Of a stretch of 64,000 bases of DNA, positions 18,151 to 27,171 are shown piece after piece. The notes beneath the pieces are model-generated. The model saw only the letters and a program-made list of their open reading frames with translations, searched no databases and had not been told where the DNA came from. Numbering within the stretch: position 1 is the first letter of the stretch; each line of letters starts with the position of its first letter. The translations under genes and the position numbers were made by a program. The stretch covers positions 3,798,501 through 3,862,500 of the forward strand of contig NZ_CP119421.1 in NCBI RefSeq assembly GCF_030506305.1, written 5' to 3'. This DNA is from Porifericola rhodea (GTDB taxonomy: Bacteria; Bacteroidota; Bacteroidia; Cytophagales; Cyclobacteriaceae).

Positions 18151-18310
18151 AATCTTAAAAAAATTTCTGTTTACAGTAGTGGTCAAAAAAATTAAGTTCT
18201 GGAGCATCCAGAAGCATGCAACATATAAAGTTTGCTCTAGTATATGCAAATCTATATAGCACAAAAATGTTGGCGCAGCTCTTCAAAAATATGATGAGTA
18301 TAAAAACTAT

Positions 18311-19285
18311 CTATTTTGTAGCAGTGATGGTATTTAGCATATTCATCACAATCATCCCTTCTTCGGCGCTGCAAGGGTTTGCTGCTTCGGATCTGAAGTA
18401 AGCATTTACTTTCTCTATCATGGGCTGCTGGATGTGTGGCGGGTTTTCAAAACGGAAAGTTTCGGCGCTGTCTCTCAGCAGTTGTACTTCATCTCCATAA
18501 AAAGAAAAGTTAATACTACCTTTTTCACCTACTATCTGACAGCCTTCGTGTTTTGCACTATCTGCCACGGCAAATGACCATAGTCCCTGAAAGACCAGGT
18601 TGTTTTCAAAATGCATTTCAGCAGATACAATGTCATCTGCTTTGTACAAAGCGGCCTGGTTGGTGCTGAACCCCCGTATATAGCTAGGCTCTCCAAAATA
18701 ATAATACATTAGGTCCATCTGATGGGGGGCTATGTCATGAAAAAGTCCTCCGCCAGAAATATCAGGCTCTACCCGCCAGTTACGCTCAGTTTGCGTGATA
18801 ATATCATTTTTAGGAGGCTGAAAAATACGTATCTGTACAAACCTCAGCGTGCCTATAGCTTTTTCTTCCAGCAGCGATTTAACTTTGATAAAGGCAGGCA
18901 AAGCCCGGCGGTAATGGGCTACGCTGAGTTTACGGCCACTTTTCTCCACTTCTGAAATAATGCGGGAGCAGGCTTCCAACTGGGTGGCCATAGGTTTTTC
19001 CAGGTATACATCTTTGCCGGCACGTAATGCACGAGTGGCGTATTCTTCATGTGAAGAAGGAGGGGTAGCAATATAGATCGCATTGATTTCCGGGTGTTGA
19101 ATCAGCGCTTCGGCCTGATCAAACCATTGCGGCACCTGATGCCTTTGGGCAAAGTCTCTGGCCTTTTCACCATTTCTACGCATGACTGCCAGCAACCGTG
19201 AGTTTGCTAAGTTTTGAAAGGCAGGACCACTCTTTACTTCTGCTACATCTCCGGCACCTATAATTCCCCAGTTAATATCTTTCAT
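18311..19285 (-). CDS. Gfo/Idh/MocA family oxidoreductase
   Basis: A 324-residue NAD(P)-dependent oxidoreductase. The N-terminal Rossmann domain begins WGIIGAGDVAE (residues 6-16), and the family motif EKPMA near residue 96 follows KDVYL. The C-terminal alpha/beta domain contains GGGLFHDIAPHQMDLMYYYFG, with the His of the HDIAPH-type motif. The family acts on sugars, sugar acids, inositol and related cyclic polyols; the substrate cannot be assigned here. Although on the same strand as the purine genes, it lies beyond their terminator, so it is probably transcribed separately. No signal peptide. Confidence 0.92.
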   Translation of the reverse strand: MKDINWGIIGAGDVAEVKSGPAFQNLANSRLLAVMRRNGEKARDFAQRHQVPQWFDQAEALIQHPEINAIYIATPPSSHEEYATRALRAGKDVYLEKPMATQLEACSRIISEVEKSGRKLSVAHYRRALPAFIKVKSLLEEKAIGTLRFVQIRIFQPPKNDIITQTERNWRVEPDISGGGLFHDIAPHQMDLMYYYFGEPSYIRGFSTNQAALYKADDIVSAEMHFENNLVFQGLWSFAVADSAKHEGCQIVGEKGSINFSFYGDEVQLLRDSAETFRFENPPHIQQPMIEKVNAYFRSEAANPCSAEEGMIVMNMLNTITATK

Positions 19286-19303
19286 GCTTATATAAATTAG
19301 GTT

Positions 19304-19343
19304 GGGTCAAAACAAAATAAGCCGGGCGTATACCACACCCGGC
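19304..19343 (-). terminator. Intrinsic terminator of the purine-nucleoside operon
   Basis: GCCGGG (19321-19326) pairs with CCCGGC (19338-19343). On the minus strand the stem is followed by TTATTTTGTTTT. It separates the NUP gene from the Gfo/Idh gene. Confidence 0.85.
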
Positions 19344-19374
19344 CTGAATATAACATCATATCTTAATATACACC

Positions 19375-20451
19375 TTAGGGCTGAGGTATTTCGTTCTGAT
19401 ATTTATCCCAGTTGTCACTTATTTCATTAACTACCTGGCTTCCTACTTTATATGCTGCCTCCAGAGATGGTAGAAAAGCTGTATACCCTTTGCCTTTCAG
19501 CTTCTCTCCACTCAGGCTTTCAGCAGCACTTATGCCTTCGTACTGCATGGTATAGTTGCTGGCGGTACGTAATACCATCACTCTGTCAAGGTCTACCTTA
19601 TTCGCCTTTGAGAGAAAGCTCAAAGAAGTAAGTGTACCGGTATCTTCCATAGCTGAAGTAACAAAGTTGCCTTCGCCCTGTGTCCAGTAGTCTGTCCAGT
19701 CATTAGCCCACTGGTTCATGAGTTTGCCATGCCAGTAAGTCATGGCCGCCAGTTGGTCACCTTTGAGTACAAAAGGAGGTCTTTGCGCATTTGGGTGTCC
19801 TTTGTACAGTGCTCTGAAGTTGGTAATATTTTCGTTATCGTCCAGGGGAGTATCTTTGGTTAGCTGATAAGCCCACTCTACCAGACTGGGGTTCAGCTGA
19901 AAGGCAGCTCCTTCATTATCTTCCGGTAGGGGCTGCTCATAAGGGGTAGCGGAACGCAAAGGCACATATCCTGTTTGCCAGTCGTCGGGGATCTCTCGCG
20001 CATCAATCTCATGAGATAGGTCACCATCAATTACCCATTCGGCCCATGCTGCCGAACCTACTGAGGCATCCTGAGGGTCAACGCCCGCGATGCCTGCTAC
20101 CAGCCAGTAGGTGTTACTAAAGTCAAAGCGTTCATCCAGACCGAGAGCCATTACTGAGGCTGCAGCCCTGGCGGTACCTATACCGGTAACCATACCCAGT
20201 ACCTGCTTATCTGCATTATATCGCAGGTCACGATAGCCCTGGGGAAAAGAGATAACACTATCTAAGGGCAGGCGCTCTGCCCAATACTGAAACTCACCGG
20301 GGCGGTCTCCGGTAGCTTCACCCAGTTCAAACATAGCCAGAACTACCACTTTTACAGGTATTTTTTCTTCTGTGGGTTGTGCGGGAGTGGTTTCGCCGGG
20401 AGCACATCCCCATAGCACAATTGCTGCTATTGCGAGTAAAATATATTTCAT
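19375..20451 (-). CDS. Purine nucleoside permease (NUP) family lipoprotein
   Basis: A 358-residue exported lipoprotein. The signal peptide ends in the lipobox LWGC with Cys16, then a short Pro/Thr-rich linker. The mature part matches the purine nucleoside permease (NUP) family: KVVVLAMFELGEATGDRPGEFQYWAERLPLD, followed by GMVTGIGTARAAASVMALGLD and the nucleoside-phosphorylase-like segment YWLVAGIAGVDPQDASVGSAAWAEWVIDGDLSHEID. NUP was described as a nucleoside transporter in Candida, but the fold resembles nucleoside phosphorylases, so binding or cleavage of nucleosides at the outer or inner membrane is also possible. It lies 13 bases after the adenosine deaminase gene and is the last gene of the operon. 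Confidence 0.88.
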   Translation of the reverse strand: MKYILLAIAAIVLWGCAPGETTPAQPTEEKIPVKVVVLAMFELGEATGDRPGEFQYWAERLPLDSVISFPQGYRDLRYNADKQVLGMVTGIGTARAAASVMALGLDERFDFSNTYWLVAGIAGVDPQDASVGSAAWAEWVIDGDLSHEIDAREIPDDWQTGYVPLRSATPYEQPLPEDNEGAAFQLNPSLVEWAYQLTKDTPLDDNENITNFRALYKGHPNAQRPPFVLKGDQLAAMTYWHGKLMNQWANDWTDYWTQGEGNFVTSAMEDTGTLTSLSFLSKANKVDLDRVMVLRTASNYTMQYEGISAAESLSGEKLKGKGYTAFLPSLEAAYKVGSQVVNEISDNWDKYQNEIPQP

Positions 20452-20464
20452 TTGGTTTTACATA

Positions 20465-21997
20465 TTATTGCAGAAACTGATCTGCTTCTTTGATAAATTG
20501 ATTCCATTGCGTTTGCCAGTAGGACAGGGCTTTTTCCTTATCTGCTTCGGGGAGGCTGCTGTAGCTGAGTGAGTTCATCGCTAGTTTTTTTATCGCCTGT
20601 AGGTCCAACTGCCAGGCCAGTAGTATAGACCAGTAGTCATAAGAGAGGCCATTGTACCCAAAGATAGCAGGGTCGTCAGAGCTGATTGTGCACTGTATGC
20701 CATGGCGCAGTAAGTAATTGACCGGATGTACTCTCAGGTCTCCCACATAACCCAGTATCTGGTTACTAAGAGGGCAGACTTCCAGACAAATATCTTTTTG
20801 TTTGATCTGCTCCTGTAGACCAGGGAAGTGGTTCAGGTTAAACCCATGACCGATACGTTTGCTATCCAGTAGTACGGCATCATAGAGATTGCGCACGGTA
20901 TGCCAGTCGCTTTCTCCATCGTGCAGATAAAGCGGCATATCTATCCCATATACCTGTTCCAGAGAGTCCATTTTAAGCCAGTTATCCAGAAAAAACAAAG
21001 TGCTATGGCCATTGTCTTCATTCGCTACCAGATCAAAGCCACGAACAAAGTCGGGATAGCGCTGGCGATACTGATAGGCCTTTAGCAGCTGATCATAGAC
21101 TACCGCTTGTGGTAAAAAGCGTAATGAGGTATATATCAGACTTAGAGAAAACTCAGGATGGTCTTTTTGCAGGTCTGCTTCTACTGCCTGTAGAATGCTA
21201 AAGGCGGAGTCGGGAGGGTAGTAGCCCGAGCCAGGAGGGTGTTCCAGGTCATACAGGCCTCCAGGGAAGTTGCGCAATTCTATATGCTGTATACCATCGG
21301 CCAGCAGGGAGTCAAACATCACTTTATGGTACTCAGGGTAAATGGGGCGGTAGTTAAAGAAGCCCCCGATTCTTTGGAAGATAAGCTCAAACTCCACCCA
21401 AATGTCAAAAGAGTCCTGCACTACTTCTTCTTCCAGGGTAAGTAATGCGTACATCTGCTCCTCAAAACCCTCTATATCCTGCGTAGGATAAAAGCCCTTT
21501 GGCACCTGCTCTTGCTGATAAAAATGAAGCTGCCCTTTAGTATACTCCTGGGTGTCTTCCTCCCAGTACACATAGCAGTTGGGCATACGGGCGGCCTTTT
21601 GCACCAGCCAACGAAAATCTATACCGGCAGAGCCATGCAGGTGCATCATACCTCCTTTAGGCATTTTCCGAAACAGCTGGTAAAGTTTGGTGCTCTCTAT
21701 ATGTTCTTTAGATTGTAGAAAAGGATGCGCTGGAGGAAAGAAGTTTGCTGCTTTATAGTTAGAAATCATCTCATCTCGGAGTGCCAGCAGTTTACGGTTA
21801 ACTCGCATTTCCGCAGGACTTAGCTGAAGCTCAGCATCAAAGGCCAGCAGACTATCCTGCCTGATAAGGGCCTGCCGGTCTTCCAGGTAATCATCTTTTT
21901 GCGTATAGCTTTGCTCTAAAACAATCTTTTGACTGCTACAACTCCACAGGCCAGGCAGTAGAGCGAATGCAGTGAGTATGAGGGAAAGTTTGCGCAT
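20465..21997 (-). CDS. Lipoprotein adenosine deaminase (ADA/ADGF type)
   Basis: A 510-residue exported lipoprotein (lipobox LWSC, Cys20) of the metal-dependent adenosine deaminase superfamily. Zinc ligands and catalytic residues are visible in order: HxH at 119/121 (MHLHGSAG), the DGE segment (HDGESDWH), GHG in RIGHGFN, and the C-terminal SSDDPAIFG Asp pair. The protein is longer than cytosolic ADA (about 340), with a long N-terminal extension (residues 25-105), like the ADGF/CECR1 group of secreted deaminases. It probably converts adenosine to inosine outside the cytoplasm. It is 29 bases after the NCS2 permease gene and 13 before the NUP gene, which supports a purine-nucleoside use pathway. 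Confidence 0.93.
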   Translation of the reverse strand: MRKLSLILTAFALLPGLWSCSSQKIVLEQSYTQKDDYLEDRQALIRQDSLLAFDAELQLSPAEMRVNRKLLALRDEMISNYKAANFFPPAHPFLQSKEHIESTKLYQLFRKMPKGGMMHLHGSAGIDFRWLVQKAARMPNCYVYWEEDTQEYTKGQLHFYQQEQVPKGFYPTQDIEGFEEQMYALLTLEEEVVQDSFDIWVEFELIFQRIGGFFNYRPIYPEYHKVMFDSLLADGIQHIELRNFPGGLYDLEHPPGSGYYPPDSAFSILQAVEADLQKDHPEFSLSLIYTSLRFLPQAVVYDQLLKAYQYRQRYPDFVRGFDLVANEDNGHSTLFFLDNWLKMDSLEQVYGIDMPLYLHDGESDWHTVRNLYDAVLLDSKRIGHGFNLNHFPGLQEQIKQKDICLEVCPLSNQILGYVGDLRVHPVNYLLRHGIQCTISSDDPAIFGYNGLSYDYWSILLAWQLDLQAIKKLAMNSLSYSSLPEADKEKALSYWQTQWNQFIKEADQFLQ

Positions 21998-22026
21998 GTG
22001 TAGTAGTTCTGGTTTGGGTTAAAAAA

Positions 22027-23421
22027 TCAGGTCAGGATAAACTTAAGAACAAAAAGTAAGGAGATGATCAGTACAACCGGGTTGAGTGTACGAAATTCAC
22101 CTTTAGCTATTTTTATGATAGAATATACTACGAGTCCGCCTCCTATACCATTAGCAATACTATAGGTAAAGGGCATAAGCACGATTACTAAAAATGCAGG
22201 AACGGCCTCTTCCAACTGATTAAAATTAATTTTTTTAACTGAGCCCAGCATAAGCACCCCTACCATAATAAGTGCGGGAGAGGTGGCAGATGCAGGAATA
22301 AGACCTGCCAGAGGAGAAAGAAAGATACACAACAGAAAGAGTGTGGCTACTACTATGGCGGTAAGTCCTGTACGGCCACCAGCGGCAATACCGGTGCCGC
22401 TTTCTATGTAGGTGGTCGTGGTAGAAGTGCCTAATAGTGAGCCAAAAGTAGTAGCGATAGCGTCTGCCATCAGTGCGCGATTCATGCGTGGCAGTTTACC
22501 ATTTTTATCCAGAAAGCCTCCTTTTTCCGCGGTGCCGTAGAGGGTGCCTAAAGTATCAAAGAGGTCTACCATAGTAAAAGCTACCAGAATTAGTAAGATG
22601 TCCATGATTCTGGTAAGCCAGGAGGTGTCGCTACCCTGAAAAAGCTCAGCGAAGTCTAGCTGCATAAAAGTAGGACTAAGGTCCAGGCTTAGAGAGATGG
22701 CACTTTCCGGTAAGCTGGTAATGCCCAGGGCTACACTAAGCAGGGTAATGGAAGCTATGCTGATAAGGATGGCCCCTTTAAATCCTCTGATCATCAGGAT
22801 AGACATAAGTACAAAGCCTAGTATCGCCAGTATCACTGATGGATTGCTGAGGTCCCCAAACTCTAAAATCTGTGGGGGCGCACTCTGCACCTGATCTACC
22901 AATGCCTGCTGGTTGCTTAGGTCATTAGAAAGTATGATATCTATGATAGGCCCCTGGTTGATGTCAATGATCTGGGCATTATTAAGACCGATAAGGGTGA
23001 TAAACAGACCTATACCTGCAGGTATGGCATGAAGAATACAGGCGGGAAGGGCATGGGCGATCGCGGAGCGTAAGCCGGTGGCAGTAAGCAGAATAAACAC
23101 CAGTCCTGAGATAAATACAATCGCCAGCGCTCCTTGCCAGCTGTAGCCAGACTGAAAAACCACCGCATAAACAAAAAAAGCATTGAGCCCCATACCCGGT
23201 GCCTGTGCAAAAGGATAATTAGAGAGCAGCCCGGTAAGCAATGAGCCTGTGGCCCCGGCCAGGCAGGTGGCGATCATTACACTCTGAAAATCCATACCGG
23301 TTTCTGCCAGTATCGCAGGATTTACAAAGACGATATAAGCCATTGTAGAAAAAGTGGTGAGGCCGGCGATCACCTCCTGCTTAAAGTGAGTCTGGTTTTC
23401 GCGCAAACGGAAAAAGCTCAT
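22027..23421 (-). CDS. NCS2 family purine permease (AzgA/PbuG-like)
   Basis: A 464-residue inner-membrane transporter with about 12-14 hydrophobic segments. The start FRLRENQTHFKQEVIAGLTTFSTMAYIVFVNPAIL is characteristic of the AzgA subfamily of NCS2 (xanthine/uracil) permeases, which import hypoxanthine, guanine and adenine with protons. The conserved FAQAPGMGLNAFFVYAVV and GTSTTTTYIESGTGIAAGGRTGLTA motifs are intact, including the Glu in the second. First gene of the operon with the deaminase and NUP lipoproteins: nucleosides would be deaminated and possibly cleaved outside and the bases taken up by this permease. Its start faces the TonB receptor gene, divergently, across 431 bases. Confidence 0.94.
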   Translation of the reverse strand: MSFFRLRENQTHFKQEVIAGLTTFSTMAYIVFVNPAILAETGMDFQSVMIATCLAGATGSLLTGLLSNYPFAQAPGMGLNAFFVYAVVFQSGYSWQGALAIVFISGLVFILLTATGLRSAIAHALPACILHAIPAGIGLFITLIGLNNAQIIDINQGPIIDIILSNDLSNQQALVDQVQSAPPQILEFGDLSNPSVILAILGFVLMSILMIRGFKGAILISIASITLLSVALGITSLPESAISLSLDLSPTFMQLDFAELFQGSDTSWLTRIMDILLILVAFTMVDLFDTLGTLYGTAEKGGFLDKNGKLPRMNRALMADAIATTFGSLLGTSTTTTYIESGTGIAAGGRTGLTAIVVATLFLLCIFLSPLAGLIPASATSPALIMVGVLMLGSVKKINFNQLEEAVPAFLVIVLMPFTYSIANGIGGGLVVYSIIKIAKGEFRTLNPVVLIISLLFVLKFILT

Positions 23422-23852
23422 GCTAAATGAAGTTGGTTGTGAACAGAATAGAGCAGTAATTCAGGCTGTGATGACACCTCAGTCATGTAAAGAGCGCGCA
23501 AGTTAATATTTTTATCTCTTTTCAATAAGTGCACAGCAATGAAATTGTCGTAAGGATGACCTAAGGGGCAGAAACAAAAATCAAGTAATCAATATTTTCG
23601 TGATTTTAAAGGTTGCATTTTAAGTTTATAGTTTAGATTTGCACTTTGTTAATCATTTGTTTGGGTAAATCTTAATTATATAATTAATAATTCTGGGTTT
23701 TGGTGTATGTTCAGATGCCTGATAAAAGCTTGCCTGGACTGAAGTAAGGCTATCCGTAGGGCTCTCAGTTGCAAGTTTGACTGCTATAGTAACATACCCC
23801 CAACTAAACAGTTATTGCATTATCTTTATTTACACACTTAATTTTCTTCCTT
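23422..23852. other. Divergent intergenic region, purine operon / TonB receptor
   Basis: A 431-base AT-rich region with promoters for both strands. Features seen: the inverted repeat at 23471-23486, and TATCTTTA (23821-23828), one mismatch from TAnnTTTG and 25 bases before the receptor ATG. No purine riboswitch core is recognisable on the minus strand. Confidence 0.4.
23471..23486. promoter_or_regulatory. Inverted repeat upstream of the purine permease gene
   Basis: ATGAC-ACCTCA-GTCAT is a perfect 5-base-arm palindrome 50 bases upstream of the permease start. It could be an operator or a leader hairpin; with short arms, chance is also possible. Confidence 0.3.
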
Positions 23853-26800
23853 ATGCGTAAAATTTTACTGTTCCTTAGCTTTTTGGCTTTAGGCTGCTTT
23901 GCTATTTCTCAGCAGGTCCGGGCACAGGGAGCTACTACTGCCCGAATTTCCGGTCTGGTAACTTCTGCAGGAGAAGTACTGCCGGGAGCCACCATTCTGG
24001 CGGTACACGAACCTACGGGTGCCGAGTATGGCACAGTGACTAATCTGGAAGGCCGTTTTACTCTGAACAATCTGAATGTAGGAGGGCCTTATACCATTAC
24101 AGCCAATTACGTAGGATACCAGCCCTCGGTGAGTGAGTATATCTATCTTAGCTTGGGGCAAACCCTTGATTTGCAGGTAGACCTGGAAGAGTCTTCTCTG
24201 GAGCTTGAAGAGGTAGTAATAAGTTCAGGAGGGGTATTTGATGGTAACCGTACCGGTAGTGAGACTAATATAGATGAAGAGACTATTTCTAATATGCCAT
24301 CCGTAGAGCGTGGCCTAAATGACTTTACACGTCTCACCCCACAGGCATTGGTAGGCAATTCAGCAGCAGTTAACAGTGGGGGTATATCTTTTGCCGGTAT
24401 TAATAACCGCTTTAACGCTATATTTATTGATGGAGCAGTAAACAATGATGTATTTGGGTTGGCTAATTCAGGCACCAATGGAGGGCAGGCAGGTATTTCG
24501 CCTATTAGCCCCGATGCGCTGGAGCAAATACAGGTGGTGCTTGCACCTTATGATGTAACCCTGGGAGGCTTTGCCGGTGGTGGTATCAATGCAGTAACTC
24601 GTAGTGGTACAAATGAACTTGAAGGCTCCGCATATGGGTTCTTAAGAAACGAAAATCTTAGTGGCAAAACGCCTACCGATAATCCTGAGATAGAACGCGT
24701 GAAGCTGGCTCCTTTTCAGGTAAGAACTTATGGATTTCGCCTGGGAGGTCCTATTATCAAGAATAAACTGTTCTTCTTTACCAATGTAGAGATAGAAGAA
24801 AGAGAAGAGCCTCGCCCATTTGTTCCTGAAGATTATGTAGGTAATGCTTCGGTGCAGGATATGGAAGATGTGCGTAATCGCCTGATTGATGTTTACGATT
24901 ATGATCCCGGAGATTTTCTGAACAACCAACAAACCACTGATGGTACCAAGCTGCTATTAAAATTTGACTGGAATATCAGTCGTAATCACAAACTATCAGC
25001 CCGCCACTCGTATGTAAAGGCAGAAACAAATATTTTTCCTCGTCCGGGCAATACCAATGTTTACTATGCTAATGCCGGATATATATTCCCTTCTACCACC
25101 AACTCCTCTGCTCTGGAGCTAAAGAGTAATTTTGGTCAGTCTGCCTCTAACAATTTAATTTTTGGCTACACCCGTGTGCGAGACGACAGAGATATAGCGG
25201 GCGACCCTTTTCCCAGTATTGTAATGCAGGATGGCGCTGCCCAGGTAGTTGCCGGAACAGATAATTTCTCTTATTCCAATATCGTTTTTCAGGATGTATT
25301 TACGCTGACCAACAACTTCAATCTGTATAAGGGTAAGCATACCTTTACTTTTGGTACCCATAATGAGTTTTTCAAGATTCAGAACCTGTTTAGTATCTAC
25401 TCTACACCTCAGTATCAGTACTCCTTTAATGGTGTGGAGCGCTTCCTGAATGGGGAGAACCCTGACCGGGTACTCTTCGGACATGAGCAGCTGGCAGATG
25501 GGCAGTCGGAGATTCGCCTGGGTGATGATGCCAGTAATCTCGGTCCTACATTTAATGCTTTGCAGCTAGCCTTCTATGCTCAGGATGAGTATCAGGCTAG
25601 TAATAACTTTAAGCTGACATTAGGCTTACGGGTAGATGTGCCTATCTTTCTGGAGGATCCACCATTAGAGAATACAGAATTTAATTCTACAACAGTACCA
25701 TTGCTAGAGCAGTATAATGATCTACAGGGAGCAAGGGCCAGCAATACCCCCAATACGCAGTTGTTATGGAGCCCCCGTGTAGGTTTTAACTGGGATGTTA
25801 AAGGTGATAAAAGTACCCAACTAAGAGGAGGTGTAGGCATCTTTACGAGTCGTGTGCCCTGGGTATGGCCCGGAGGTATGTACATCCGTAACGGGCTTAA
25901 TAGTAGCCTTTACGTCAATGGGGGAGTGCCAATCTATGGTGACCCGGAAGAATGGAAAGCCAATCTGATTAATCCTACCAGTCCTTCTGGTGATGTAGAT
26001 TTGTTTGTAGAGGATTTTAAATATCCGCAGGTTTTTCGTACCAGCGCCGCAGTAGACCAGAAGCTATTCTGGAATATGGTAGGCTCTCTGGAGCTGCTTT
26101 ATACCAAAACGCTAAATAATTATAATGTAAGAAGTATCAACCTGAAACCTTCTACACAAAACCTGGCGGGTCCTGACAACAGGCCTATATTCAACAAACA
26201 GGATTTGGTTGACCCTACTTACACTAACATCTCTCTGGTAGATAATACCAACCAGGGCTATAGCTGGAATATTACAGCCCAACTGAATAAGTCTTTTCAT
26301 TATGGTTTTAATGGTGGGTTAGCCTATTCATTTACTCAGGCTGAGTCTATACAGGATGGTTCCGGCTTTATTAATTATAACAACTGGGATAATATCATTA
26401 GCGTGGATGGAAAGAATAACCCGACACTTTCTCGCTCTCAGTTCAGTGCAGGTTCACGCGTGACGACTTTCCTTAATTACCGTAAGGAATATCTGGGTTT
26501 TGCGGCTACCTCAGTCTCTCTATTTTACAGCGGACAATCTGGACAGCCCTATACTTACGTGTATAATGACAATGATAACCTGACTTTCCAGTCTACTAAC
26601 AGTACTAGTAATATCCCCATTTATGTACCTGTAGACCAGAGTGAGATACTACTGGTAGATCAGCTGGATGGTACTGGCAATGTGATCAAATCAGCCACCG
26701 AGCAGTGGCAGGAACTTGATGCTTTTATAGAAAATGATGATTACCTCAGTACCCGAAGAGGACAGTATGCCGAAAGAAATGAGTCGCGTACGCCCTTTGA

Positions 26801-27116
26801 AAATATACTGGATATTAAAATTGCTCAGGAATTCTTCGTAAGAACTGCTAGTGGCAAAAACCATACGCTGGAAGTAAGCCTGGATGTTTTCAACTTTACT
26901 AATCTCATTAACAAAGACTGGGGAAGAAGGTATTTTGTGAATGACAATACTTTCCCTCTCATCAACTTTGAAGGTTTTGTGGTAGATAATAATAATGATG
27001 TAACTAATATTCCGGCATTTACATTTGATGATCCGGGAGAGCCGGCAAGTGTAGTACAATCAGGCATTTATAGTGCCCGCTGGAGTGCACAGCTAGGCTT
27101 GCGCTATACGTTCTAA
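23853..27116 (+). CDS. TonB-dependent outer-membrane receptor with carboxypeptidase-like domain
   Basis: A 1087-residue outer-membrane protein. A signal peptide of about 25 residues is followed by a carboxypeptidase regulatory-like domain (about 30-115: ARISGLVTSAGEVLPGATILAV, with FTLNNLNVGGPYTITANYVGY). A TonB plug domain (about 125-260, including GGINAVTRSGTNELEGSAYGFLRNENL) and a long beta-barrel complete it. The last residue is Phe (LGLRYTF), as required for BAM-assisted insertion. The absence of a neighbouring SusD gene and the plug sequence resemble the Oar-like subset more than SusC. The ligand is unknown. The gene sits next to, but divergent from, the purine operon, so a link to nucleosides is only a weak guess. 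It ends with a strong bidirectional terminator. Confidence 0.93.
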   Translation: MRKILLFLSFLALGCFAISQQVRAQGATTARISGLVTSAGEVLPGATILAVHEPTGAEYGTVTNLEGRFTLNNLNVGGPYTITANYVGYQPSVSEYIYLSLGQTLDLQVDLEESSLELEEVVISSGGVFDGNRTGSETNIDEETISNMPSVERGLNDFTRLTPQALVGNSAAVNSGGISFAGINNRFNAIFIDGAVNNDVFGLANSGTNGGQAGISPISPDALEQIQVVLAPYDVTLGGFAGGGINAVTRSGTNELEGSAYGFLRNENLSGKTPTDNPEIERVKLAPFQVRTYGFRLGGPIIKNKLFFFTNVEIEEREEPRPFVPEDYVGNASVQDMEDVRNRLIDVYDYDPGDFLNNQQTTDGTKLLLKFDWNISRNHKLSARHSYVKAETNIFPRPGNTNVYYANAGYIFPSTTNSSALELKSNFGQSASNNLIFGYTRVRDDRDIAGDPFPSIVMQDGAAQVVAGTDNFSYSNIVFQDVFTLTNNFNLYKGKHTFTFGTHNEFFKIQNLFSIYSTPQYQYSFNGVERFLNGENPDRVLFGHEQLADGQSEIRLGDDASNLGPTFNALQLAFYAQDEYQASNNFKLTLGLRVDVPIFLEDPPLENTEFNSTTVPLLEQYNDLQGARASNTPNTQLLWSPRVGFNWDVKGDKSTQLRGGVGIFTSRVPWVWPGGMYIRNGLNSSLYVNGGVPIYGDPEEWKANLINPTSPSGDVDLFVEDFKYPQVFRTSAAVDQKLFWNMVGSLELLYTKTLNNYNVRSINLKPSTQNLAGPDNRPIFNKQDLVDPTYTNISLVDNTNQGYSWNITAQLNKSFHYGFNGGLAYSFTQAESIQDGSGFINYNNWDNIISVDGKNNPTLSRSQFSAGSRVTTFLNYRKEYLGFAATSVSLFYSGQSGQPYTYVYNDNDNLTFQSTNSTSNIPIYVPVDQSEILLVDQLDGTGNVIKSATEQWQELDAFIENDDYLSTRRGQYAERNESRTPFENILDIKIAQEFFVRTASGKNHTLEVSLDVFNFTNLINKDWGRRYFVNDNTFPLINFEGFVVDNNNDVTNIPAFTFDDPGEPASVVQSGIYSARWSAQLGLRYTF

Positions 27117-27138
27117 ACTTATTAATCAATTGATAAGC

Positions 27139-27170
27139 AACAGGCAGCTCAAAAGGCTGCCTGTTTTGTT
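27139..27170. terminator. Bidirectional terminator between the TonB receptor and ThuA genes
   Basis: AACAGGCAGC (27139-27148) and GCTGCCTGTT (27156-27165) form a perfect 10-base stem followed by TTGTTATT on the plus strand. It also lies just beyond the stop of the convergent ThuA gene. Confidence 0.9.
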
Positions 27171-27171
27171 A

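Noticed and set aside
18151-18264. N-terminal extension of the MscS channel
   Set aside because: The 38 extra residues are not typical of the family; the ATG at 18150 precedes the normal first helix region.
23422-23852. Purine riboswitch upstream of the NCS2 permease
   Set aside because: I looked for the conserved core and the kissing-loop arrangement on the minus strand and did not find them.
26691-27059. 122-codon minus-strand ORF
   Set aside because: Antisense to the TonB receptor barrel; no domain.
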